Positions 28,313-35,821 of a stretch of DNA of 64,000 bases are shown here, piece by piece; within the stretch, counting starts at the first letter, position 1; the number at the start of each line of letters is the position of its first letter. This stretch comes from an uncultured Rubripirellula sp. (GTDB lineage: Bacteria; Planctomycetota; Planctomycetia; Pirellulales; Pirellulaceae), in contig CALJHC010000042.1 of the NCBI GenBank assembly GCA_938075415.1, positions 62,001 to 126,000 of the forward strand, given 5' to 3'. Both the position numbers and the translations under genes were made by a program. The notes beneath the pieces were generated by a model. It was not told where the DNA came from. It saw nothing but the letters and a program-made list of their open reading frames with translations, and searched no databases.

Positions 28313-28909
28313 ATGTCACACCATCAACTAGAAACAATTGGTTCTGCGATCGATGCTCCACTGGTCGATGCCGTGCGGACCTCTTGGAAAGATATTCTAG
28401 GAATCGTCGCATCCATCAGTTGCGCAATCCACTGCGCCATCATGCCAATGGCCATCGGTTACCTACCGTTACTCGGCCTGGAATTTCTCGCCGACGAGTC
28501 TTTCCATCGATGGATGGTTTTTGTTTGCTTTGGAATTGCAATCCTTGCGTTTGTTCCTGGCTGGAAAAGGCACCGCAGTTTCCTTCCCGGCGCGGTGGGT
28601 GCGGTTGGGCTGGCTGGGATTGCTGCGGCCGCGTTCTTTGTGACTGATAGTTGTTGTGCTGCTAATGACGGTTCTGAGCTGATCGCAATGAATTCTGCCG
28701 CCGAAGTGTGTACCGAATCGTGCTGTGATCAGTGTGAAGTTGAGTCGCCTCCGTCCAACGATTTGTCGGTGGCTTCGATTTCTTCGTTCGGAAGTTATGC
28801 CTCGTGGATTACGCCACTGGGTGGGTTGTTGCTGGTTGGATCACATCTGCTTAATCATCGGTATACGTGTCAGAGAAAATGTTGCGCGGCGCAATCGACA
28901 AGTTGCTGA
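28313..28909 (+). CDS. MerC-family membrane protein (mercury/metal transport-like)
   Basis: A 198-residue protein. The N-terminal half has the MerC core: a helix with CAIHC (SISCAIHCAIMPMAIGYLP), then hydrophobic segments around FHRWMVFVCFGIAILAFVPGW and LPGAVGAVGLAGIAAAAFFVTD. A Cys-rich linker (DSCCAAN, CTESCCDQC) precedes a last hydrophobic segment (WITPLGGLLLVGSHLLNHRY) and a Cys-rich tail (CQRKCCAAQSTSC). The tail with HLLNHRYTC is typical of MerC-domain proteins. MerC proteins move Hg(II), and many relatives occur without a mer operon and may handle other soft metals. No merR, merA or merP is seen here. The Cys/His-rich gene upstream may be functionally linked. Confidence 0.88.
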   Translation: MSHHQLETIGSAIDAPLVDAVRTSWKDILGIVASISCAIHCAIMPMAIGYLPLLGLEFLADESFHRWMVFVCFGIAILAFVPGWKRHRSFLPGAVGAVGLAGIAAAAFFVTDSCCAANDGSELIAMNSAAEVCTESCCDQCEVESPPSNDLSVASISSFGSYASWITPLGGLLLVGSHLLNHRYTCQRKCCAAQSTSC

Positions 28910-29210
28910 GGCAGAACGTGTGCCAGGGAATGAAAATCCTTCGGAGAACCTTAGCTCTGCAGTCCTTTTTAAACAGGTTTTGAATGTCGGCCAGCCGAGA
29001 CCATGCTTGGTGGATTCATGGAACACATTTTCCGTAGCCTGCGTTGATTCAGCGAGGACTGGCCTTTTGCTATTACACCAACTTGGCGTGTTTGATCATT
29101 TTACGCTAATTGGGTAACAGGACCGATGGAACCGGCACTTCTTAGCCACCTTCATGGTTGTTCTGGTTTTCAGCACCGTTTGGTACAAGAGCAGACGTTG
29201 ATGTGAAAAT

Positions 29211-29228
29211 GGCGGGCTCGAGCCCGCC
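29211..29228. repeat. 18-base perfect palindrome
   Basis: GGCGGGCTCGAGCCCGCC reads the same on both strands. As RNA it would give a 7-base GC stem with a TCGA loop. No T-run follows, so it is not a standard terminator; it could be a protein site or a REP-like piece. Confidence 0.6.
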
Positions 29229-29639
29229 AGTAGGAAGAATCAATAGTCACAGGAAAATGAATGAGGATCCCACATTTGTTCCGTCTGGTGATTCAATGCA
29301 CCCCTATCTCTTTGTTTATATCGCTTTGTTTATCGGGAACTTCAAAGGAGTCAGAGTTTCGTCGTGAACCCGACTGCTGTTAACGGTTCGGCATGATGGA
29401 TAACGCGCTGAGATTTGATTCCAATGGGTGACCACCCGATTGCAGAAATGCCCCTGAAAAAACGGACGCTTGATTACTGATGCAGTAGCGTGTTAGAAAC
29501 CGTTGTTCCCCTGATTGGCTCTATCGTTGACGTGCAATGCTTGGAGTCAAGCGACAGGGTGGAATCACGTGTGGGAGTGTCGGCCAAAACGCCGGCAAGT
29601 CGATATGACGCGTCAATCGTCCTCCATTCTTGTATTGTT

Positions 29640-29671
29640 GTATTCTGGTAATGGCGTATTCTGGTAATGGC
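29640..29671. repeat. Perfect 16-base tandem duplication
   Basis: GTATTCTGGTAATGGC occurs twice without a gap. It lies about 180 bases upstream of the aminotransferase start. A slippage product is the simplest reading. Confidence 0.7.
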
Positions 29672-29853
29672 GCGGGATAAGCTGCATAAAGGTGGTGCTC
29701 TTGCTGTCACCTAATGGGAAGTGTTCTGATGCGGGCACGATGCCTGTTCGATGTGCGAACTCGACTGGAAAACTTTTTGATGCCAGCGCTATTACACTGG
29801 CCGTTAATCAGCTTCGGCGTGACGGAATCCTTAGTCCATAACTGAGCAATGGG

Positions 29854-30978
29854 ATGCAGATAGAGCCATTTCTTACGGAACAGTTTTTTACGAAATATGA
29901 ATTTTCTGCTCCGCACCTTCTCGCTTCATCGGATTGCGAAACCATTTCGATTAGCGAACTGTTGCAGTTAGCGGGTTCGTCCCTTGAGGAATTCGGGAGC
30001 TTGACGCTGGGGTACACCGAGTCGCAGGGTAACCCACGACTTCGATCACAAATCTCGCAAATGTATTCCAGCATTGCTGAAGAGGAGATTGTAGTTTTGA
30101 CGTCGCCGGTTGAGGGTATTTTCTTAGCGATGCAAACGGTGTTGGAACCTGATCACGAAGTCATTGCTTTGCGACCTGCCTACGACGCTCTCAGCAATGT
30201 AGCGCGGCATTTGTGCCGTCAGGTTGTGCCTTGGCATATGATCCCGAGCGACGGACATTGGGCCTTGGATTTTGCGCAGTTAGAATCCCTGATCAACGAT
30301 CAAACCCAAATGATTGTTGTCAACTTTCCACACAACCCAACTGGTTACGTCCCGTCCAGGGAAGAATTCAAACGATTGATTCAACTAGCAGAAGAAAACG
30401 ATATTTGGTTGTTCTGCGACGAAATTTATCGCGGTCTTGAGTTTGAAGAGCGAATCCCGTCAGCCGCAGATCTTTACGAGAAGGCGATTGTACTTAGCGG
30501 GCTGTCCAAGACGCACGGCTTGCCGGGCCTTCGGGCTGGTTGGTTGGTCATTCGTGATCCGGCGCTTCGAGAATCATTAATTAATTGGAAGCACTACACA
30601 ACGATCTGCCCTGCAGCGCCCACTGAATATCTCGCCAGTCAAGCGATATCCGTCCAGGAACAACTCGCTGATCGTAGTAAGCAGATCATTCGTCGAAACC
30701 TCACACTTTGTCACGACTTCATTGAATCTTTCTCCGATAGGTTCATCTGGCGTCAACCCATTGCGGGTTCCGTCGCATTTGTTGAACTGAAACTTGAATT
30801 GTTTGGTTTTGAAACGGCTACCGACTTTTGTCACCATCTTGCGAGAGAGCACGGCATTGTTCTGCTGCCGGGAGCCTGCCTAGGCTATGACGATCATTTT
30901 GTTCGTTTTGGACTTGGGCGTTTAGGCTTTGGTGATGCGTTGCAGGCATTTTCTCAGGTGCTGAAAACAACGACCTAA
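29854..30978 (+). CDS. PLP-dependent aminotransferase, class I/II
   Basis: A 374-residue fold-type I aminotransferase. The family features are all there: YTESQGNPRLR at the N-terminal substrate lid, NFPHNPTGY with Asn161, CDEIYRG with Asp189 contacting the pyridine nitrogen, the Schiff-base Lys219 in SGLSKTHGLPGLRAGW, and Arg351 (HFVRFGLGR) for the substrate carboxylate. It is close to the length of the family. It has no signal peptide, so it is cytosolic, unlike most neighbours. The substrate cannot be told from sequence; the LSKTHGLPGLRAGW form also occurs in amino-acid beta/alpha transaminases of secondary metabolism. A terminator-like hairpin follows, so it appears to be a single-gene unit. 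Confidence 0.9.
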   Translation: MQIEPFLTEQFFTKYEFSAPHLLASSDCETISISELLQLAGSSLEEFGSLTLGYTESQGNPRLRSQISQMYSSIAEEEIVVLTSPVEGIFLAMQTVLEPDHEVIALRPAYDALSNVARHLCRQVVPWHMIPSDGHWALDFAQLESLINDQTQMIVVNFPHNPTGYVPSREEFKRLIQLAEENDIWLFCDEIYRGLEFEERIPSAADLYEKAIVLSGLSKTHGLPGLRAGWLVIRDPALRESLINWKHYTTICPAAPTEYLASQAISVQEQLADRSKQIIRRNLTLCHDFIESFSDRFIWRQPIAGSVAFVELKLELFGFETATDFCHHLAREHGIVLLPGACLGYDDHFVRFGLGRLGFGDALQAFSQVLKTTT

Positions 30979-31035
30979 GAGATCTTTGCTGATGGGCTGA
31001 TCCGAGGCGGGGGCGTTTGTCAAAGTTAATGGGCG

Positions 31036-31067
31036 CGCCGCAAAGCAATCTTTTGCGGCGGAATTTT
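31036..31067 (+). terminator. Terminator-like hairpin after the aminotransferase gene
   Basis: CGCCGCAAA (31036-31044) pairs perfectly with TTTGCGGCG (31052-31060) around a 7-base loop, followed by GAATTTTCC. It lies 58 bases after the stop codon. The T-tract is short, so efficiency is uncertain. Confidence 0.5.
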
Positions 31068-31100
31068 CCAATCCCGCACTCATGAAGCCGGCCAGGTTAC

Positions 31101-31148
31101 GACGTCCAATGCGACGTCCAATGCGACGTCCAATGCGACATCCAATGC
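31101..31148. repeat. Four tandem copies of a 12-base unit
   Basis: GACGTCCAATGC three times, then GACATCCAATGC, starting at 31101, 31113, 31125 and 31137, plus a degenerate fifth copy (GACATCGCTCAATGC). Each unit contains the palindrome GACGTC or a variant. The array is 76 bases upstream of a sigma70-like promoter candidate for the next gene. On the minus strand it encodes a simple ALDV repeat in a chance ORF. Confidence 0.8.
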
Positions 31149-31223
31149 GACATCGCTCAATGCTCTCTCCCCGAGGTCTGATTGCGGTGATTTGCCGTGT
31201 GTCGATGTGCTGTCGAGGTTTCG

Positions 31224-31253
31224 TTGATCCTCTTTGCGTTGGCATGATATAGT
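31224..31253 (+). promoter_or_regulatory. Sigma70-like promoter candidate
   Basis: TTGATC (31224-31229) and TATAGT (31248-31253) are 18 bases apart and sit about 100 bases upstream of the chosen start of the sugar dehydrogenase-like gene. Planctomycete promoters are poorly defined, so this is tentative. Confidence 0.3.
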
Positions 31254-31356
31254 TGAATGCAAGCGGCACGTAAAATAAACCTGCACTTTCCCTTTGATTC
31301 ACCAGTCGGAACTCGCAGTGAACGATTGCAATACGGATCCCAACGAAGCTTTTTGT

Positions 31357-33660
31357 GTGAAACGCCTATCGGTGAATCAAGGTATCGCTGGCGCTCCGGT
31401 ACTGGTTTTGATCTTTTGTTCGACGCTTGCTGTGCAGTGGTTGCTGATTCCGGCTTTTGCTGCTGCGGCTGAGCGAGAAAGTGCATTGGGAAGGGTCGCT
31501 TGGAATGATTCGACCGTGATAGGGTTTCCTGATCCGCCGCCGCCCTACGAAGTTACCCCTTTTCATTCTTCGCTTTCGCTCCAGAACCCCATGGGCGTTA
31601 CAAGGCTACCCGGGACGCAGCAGTTGCTGGTTCACGTGCATCAGGGTGGCTATGGTGGTCCTGGACGATTGCTTCAATTCAATCCAACGGATTCGATTCC
31701 TCAGCTAAAGGAGTTCCTTGTCTTAGATGAGATCATTTATGGAGTCGCATTCCACCCGCAGTTCGAAGAAAACGGATTCATGTATGTGGGATGCAACGGG
31801 CGATCTGAGGAATTAGAGAAAACATGCACGAAAGTTCTTCGGTTTCGTGTCAAAAGAGAGGGGGCCTACGAGTGCGATCTTTCAACAGAGGTCACCGTGA
31901 TCGAGTGGGCCTCGAACGGGCACAACGGTGGTGATCTCGCTTTTGGAAATGATGGGTTGCTCTACGTGTCCGCAGGTGATGGCACTTCCGACTCGGATGC
32001 GAAACTAGCGGGACAAGATCTAACAACGCTGCCAGGAAGTCTATTGCGAATTGACGTGAATACTATCTCGGCAGGACAGACCTATTCAATCCCACCCGAC
32101 AACCCATTTCTTAATCTCGATGGAGCACGCGGTGAGATATGGGCGTACGGATTAAGGAATCCTTGGCGAATTTCGGTGGACTTAAAAACAGGTGATTTGT
32201 GGGCTGGCATCAATGGGCAGGATCTTTGGGAAACAGCGCAGGTCGTGCGTCGCGGCGAGAACTATGGATGGAGTATCACTGAAGGCAGCCAACCCTTTCA
32301 GCCACAGCGTCAGCGGGGCCCGACCCCGATCATTACACCAACCATTGAACATGCTCATTCGGAGGCGCGTTCGCTGACCGGCGGTCATGTCTATTACGGT
32401 AAGAAAAATCCACTGCTGTACGAACACTACATTTACGGCGACTACTCGACAGGCATGATCTGGGCGGCAAAGTACCGAGATAATGAAGTGGTTTCACATT
32501 TTACCGTTGCTAGAACGAACCTGCAGATTGTCGGGTTTGGAATTGGGCACGATGGCGAGCTAATCATTGTTGACCATGGTGGAGGACTTTACACACTTTC
32601 TCCAACTAGGCAAACGCACTCAACAGACTTTCCTCGACGGTTGAGCGAGACCGGGATCTACACCTCAGTTGCCAATCATCAGGTGCATCCCGGCTTGATT
32701 CCTTATCAAGTGAATTCACCGTTGTGGTCCGATGGTGCGACAAAGGAACGCTTTATTGGGCTTCCGGACAACGCAACGATCGATTTTCGAGAAGCAAAAA
32801 GCTGGGACTTTCCCGATGGGACGGTCTTGGTCAAAACATTCTCGTTACCGATTCATGATGCGGCCTCGCGCAATTCGAATCAAAATTCACACACTCGGAT
32901 TGAAACACGATTGATGACACGGCAAAGTGGTCAGTGGTACGGTTACAGCTATGAATGGAATTCAGATCAAACGGATGCAACCTTGGTTTCGGCCGATGGG
33001 CTTGATAAAGATTTTCAAGTCGCGTCTGACCGAAATGATGGTGGCAGTACGACCAAGCAGACGTGGCATTACCCAAGTCGGTCCGAGTGCATGGTCTGTC
33101 ACAGTCGGGCCAGTAATTTTGTTCTCGGTCTTTCGGTTCCGCAGACAAATTTGGAGCTCGATCAGGGGCCCAAGCCTATGTCGCAGCTTGAGCATTTCAA
33201 GCAGTTGGGGCTGTTTCATCCAACGATTGGTGCACAGGAGAAGGCGGATCCGGCTGATTCGGCCTTCGATTTTCCTGAGCCGGTGCCAAGTCTGCCACGC
33301 CTGGTCAATCCGGCGGATGTGAACGAAACCTTGGAAAAACGCGTACGTTCCTACCTTCATGCAAACTGTGCTAACTGTCACGTCAAAGAGGGCGGTGGAA
33401 ATTCAAAGATTGTTCTCAGCTACAATCGCGCGATCGACAAAACAGGCTTACTCAACCAAACCCCTTTGCATGGTGCATTCGGATTGCTGGATGCAAAACT
33501 GATCAAGCCCGGTTTTCCCTTGCAGTCAGTGCTAGTGGAAAGGTTGAGGCGTCGAGGCCCTGGGCAGATGCCTCCTCTTGCAAGCAGTTCGGTTGACACG
33601 GGATCGTTAGAGTTGATCATGCGATGGATATCCGAAATGCCTCAGGTAAGTGAGCAATAG
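31357..33660 (+). CDS. Exported glucose/sorbosone dehydrogenase-like protein fused to a diheme C-terminal domain (TIGR03806-like)
   Basis: About 767 residues from a GTG at 31357; earlier in-frame GTG (31318) and TTG (31294) codons are also possible and no ATG is near. The basic start plus the hydrophobic run (APVLVLIFCSTLAVQWLLIPAFAAA) is a signal peptide. The N-terminal half is a six-bladed beta-propeller of the soluble PQQ aldose dehydrogenase family (IIYGVAFHPQF, NGHNGGDLAFGNDGLLYVSAGDG, GLRNPWRIS, GENYGWSITEG). The C-terminal part has two heme-like motifs, CMVCH (578-582) and CANCH (671-675, in ANCANCHVKEGG). Electrons taken from a sugar at the propeller could pass to the hemes; PQQ use is inferred, not shown. 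Confidence 0.85.
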   Translation: MKRLSVNQGIAGAPVLVLIFCSTLAVQWLLIPAFAAAAERESALGRVAWNDSTVIGFPDPPPPYEVTPFHSSLSLQNPMGVTRLPGTQQLLVHVHQGGYGGPGRLLQFNPTDSIPQLKEFLVLDEIIYGVAFHPQFEENGFMYVGCNGRSEELEKTCTKVLRFRVKREGAYECDLSTEVTVIEWASNGHNGGDLAFGNDGLLYVSAGDGTSDSDAKLAGQDLTTLPGSLLRIDVNTISAGQTYSIPPDNPFLNLDGARGEIWAYGLRNPWRISVDLKTGDLWAGINGQDLWETAQVVRRGENYGWSITEGSQPFQPQRQRGPTPIITPTIEHAHSEARSLTGGHVYYGKKNPLLYEHYIYGDYSTGMIWAAKYRDNEVVSHFTVARTNLQIVGFGIGHDGELIIVDHGGGLYTLSPTRQTHSTDFPRRLSETGIYTSVANHQVHPGLIPYQVNSPLWSDGATKERFIGLPDNATIDFREAKSWDFPDGTVLVKTFSLPIHDAASRNSNQNSHTRIETRLMTRQSGQWYGYSYEWNSDQTDATLVSADGLDKDFQVASDRNDGGSTTKQTWHYPSRSECMVCHSRASNFVLGLSVPQTNLELDQGPKPMSQLEHFKQLGLFHPTIGAQEKADPADSAFDFPEPVPSLPRLVNPADVNETLEKRVRSYLHANCANCHVKEGGGNSKIVLSYNRAIDKTGLLNQTPLHGAFGLLDAKLIKPGFPLQSVLVERLRRRGPGQMPPLASSSVDTGSLELIMRWISEMPQVSEQ

Positions 33661-33960
33661 CACGGTCAAACTTGATCCATCGCCGCGTTTGGTGTGAAAT
33701 TGTCGGCAAAGCCACTGGGCAGTGGATGGTTTTGTCGAAGTGTACACCGCTTCATCCATCTCAAGAGAATGTCTCCATCAGGTGATTCCTGGCGTTGGGC
33801 CGTTCGCGGTGGCATCAACGGATCCGGTGGATGGATGCAGACTCTCGTTCGGACTGAACCTTGGATTCGCAAGGGGGCAAGAAGGTGCACACATTGGATT
33901 ATTCGACGTTGCTTGGGTTGAGGGTGCGGAAACAATCAGTCAGTTGGAATGATGAAGGAT
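33661..33960. other. Intergenic region between convergent genes, no gene seen
   Basis: Three hundred bases between convergent stops. A short inverted repeat CCACTGGGCAGTGG lies near 33712. Short overlapping ORFs (33694-33952) have no recognisable content. Confidence 0.4.
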
Positions 33961-35226
33961 TCACTTGCCTGATGACGCAGTCGGGTTGGTATTCGCAACG
34001 CTCTCGACCTGCTTGAAGACTCTGATCATATTTCCACCGAGCACTTTGCGAATGTCTTTTTCTGCGTAACCGCGGTCCAGTAGGCCTTGGGTAATCACGG
34101 GATAGGTGCTGACGTCCTCAAGTTGCCCCGGTAAAACGGGTACGCCATCATAGTCTGAACCTAAACCTACATGATCCACGCCGGCTATTTGGATGATGTG
34201 ATCGATATGATCCAATAAATGATGAACCGTACAGAGGCCCGAGCGTTGATTCTTTCGTTCCCATTGTTTCAAGTCGGTTGCCGCTTGCTCTTCATCGTTG
34301 GGGTAAAGGTCTTTCAGTAGGTCTCGTTTTTTACTGCGTCGGATTGAACGTTCCGCGTCTGCGGGATGGACAAAATCAGGGAAGAAGTTGACCATCACGA
34401 CACCTCCATTTTTCTTGGTCAACTTTAAGACGTCATCGGGGACGTTGCGTGGATGATTAGCAATTGCCCGAGCTGATGAATGGGAAAACATCACAGGGGC
34501 CCGTGCTACCTTCAGTGTTTGACGCATGCACTCGGCGGAAACGTGTGAGAGGTCAACAATCATGCCCAATCGGTTCATCTCTCGAACCACCTCAACGCCA
34601 AACTCCGAAAGTCCACCGGATTTGGACACGTCACTGCATGAATCTGCCCAGTCCAGCGACATGGAGTGGGTCAACGTCATGTATCGGGCCCCCTCGCGAT
34701 ACAGTTGCCTAAGGACGTTAATAGAATTCTCGATTGAGTGACCACCCTCCACCCCAATTAGCGATGCGATCTTTCCTTGCCGTTGAATGCGTTGAATGTC
34801 ATCGACTGTCATCGCCAGTTCAAAGGTATCACTGAAGCGATCCGCGAGTTCTCGAACCAGCGAGATTTGCTCGAGGGTTGTTGTCAGTGAATTGTTTTGA
34901 AGTGACGTTGAAGTGGGTACATAGACGGACCAGAACTGTGCTCCAACACCTCCACGTCGTAAACGGGGGATGTCCGTATCAAACTCAGGTTGATTCTTTG
35001 TGAGATCAATTGACTTTAGATCGCCATCACTGTTTCTGACCGCCCAAGGCAAGTCGTTGTGCCCATCAAAAACCGGCGAAGACTTGTGAATGCGAACTGC
35101 ATCAGCACTTACAACGATGGGTGGGCGAGGCGTTCCGACTGTTCCCGCGTTTGTTTGGCTAACCTGAGCGTAAGCAGAGTGAGCTAAAAAGCCACTCAGC
35201 AGAGCGGTGCGTAATAAAATCATCAT
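33961..35226 (-). CDS. Membrane dipeptidase family (peptidase M19) protein, exported
   Basis: 421 residues when started at the ATG at 35226, preferred because GGGAG lies 10 bases upstream and a signal peptide (MMILLRTALLSGFLAHSAYA) follows directly; the open frame extends 70 codons further without coding character. It shows the M19 zinc ligands: FDGHNDLP (His and Asp), GVEGGHS (bridging Glu), IVDLSHVS and MFSHSSAR (His ligands), and GLGSDYDG (Asp). M19 enzymes cleave dipeptides, including D-amino acid and some beta-lactam substrates. It is transcribed away from the transglutaminase-like/hydrolase operon, sharing a 595-base upstream region with a strong hairpin. Peptide scavenging in the periplasm is the likely role. 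Confidence 0.93.
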   Translation of the reverse strand: MMILLRTALLSGFLAHSAYAQVSQTNAGTVGTPRPPIVVSADAVRIHKSSPVFDGHNDLPWAVRNSDGDLKSIDLTKNQPEFDTDIPRLRRGGVGAQFWSVYVPTSTSLQNNSLTTTLEQISLVRELADRFSDTFELAMTVDDIQRIQRQGKIASLIGVEGGHSIENSINVLRQLYREGARYMTLTHSMSLDWADSCSDVSKSGGLSEFGVEVVREMNRLGMIVDLSHVSAECMRQTLKVARAPVMFSHSSARAIANHPRNVPDDVLKLTKKNGGVVMVNFFPDFVHPADAERSIRRSKKRDLLKDLYPNDEEQAATDLKQWERKNQRSGLCTVHHLLDHIDHIIQIAGVDHVGLGSDYDGVPVLPGQLEDVSTYPVITQGLLDRGYAEKDIRKVLGGNMIRVFKQVESVANTNPTASSGK

Positions 35227-35821
35227 CGAGTCGAAACTCCCGAGAAGGATAGCAGGATTGGTGACGCATAGATTTCGCCGATACATCTGAGACGTTAATG
35301 TACATTGATCGAGCGTCCCAAAAAAGATTCGACTTTGAACGTTGGGGAATCGATAGGTGGGATCAACCGAAAGTGCCCCGAATTTACTACTTGCAGTTTT
35401 CGCTACATTAGGGCTGGCATCCAATGATGGATGCACCTGCAGGTTAATGATCTTTGTCCAGCCGCAAAAAAAGTCCAGAGCTTAGCAACGCTGCGGAAAA
35501 TCGAGAAAGAGTGGCTTGGGAGTCAGTCGGTGGCAGCATTGCCCTGACCATGAGGTCTGCCATTCCTATGACTCACGCGGCGTGAATGGCAGTAACATGG
35601 TCAGGTTCTGTTCCCATGGAGGGTATGAGCGTGTAGCGGCATGGCGATTGATGGCTGGTGAACATGGCTTGTTTTCCATCTTTGTTTTTGTTGTTTCAGC
35701 AAATCCTTGCAGCGGTGGTGAATCGTGCGATCGGTGTGATACCATATCCGTCGGATCATCGGCTTCGGTGAACCAATCGCTGTGTTGATTCCACCTGTCA
35801 AACTGTTGTTGAGAGTCCATC
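35227..35821. other. Divergent upstream region with long hairpin
   Basis: The shared upstream region of the M19 dipeptidase (minus) and the transglutaminase-like gene (plus). No gene is supported. Its main feature is the 63-base two-tier hairpin at 35543-35605. Confidence 0.5.
35543..35605. promoter_or_regulatory. Long two-tier hairpin between divergent genes
   Basis: Outer stem CCTGACCATG (35543-35552) with CATGGTCAGG (35596-35605), ten perfect pairs. A 4/3 internal loop follows, then inner stem CTGCCATTC (35557-35565) with GAATGGCAG (35584-35592), nine perfect pairs. The 18-base apical loop could add a small ACG/CGT pair. It is 217 bases upstream of the plus-strand gene and 317 from the minus-strand start. 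It may be a 5' leader structure, a small RNA, a MITE-like remnant or a terminator for an unseen transcript. Confidence 0.6.

Larger units (their letters stand above)
28910..29853. other. Intergenic region with palindrome and short duplication
   Basis: About 940 bases with no convincing gene. It holds an 18-base perfect palindrome at 29211-29228 and a 16-base tandem duplication at 29640-29671. Confidence 0.5.

Noticed and set aside
31080..31302. Minus-strand ORFs encoding A-L-D-V or R-I-G-R repeats
   Set aside because: Direct translation of the 12-base DNA repeat, not a protein family.
33694..33952. Two overlapping 75-76 codon plus-strand ORFs between convergent genes
   Set aside because: Mutually overlapping, no recognisable domain or start signal.
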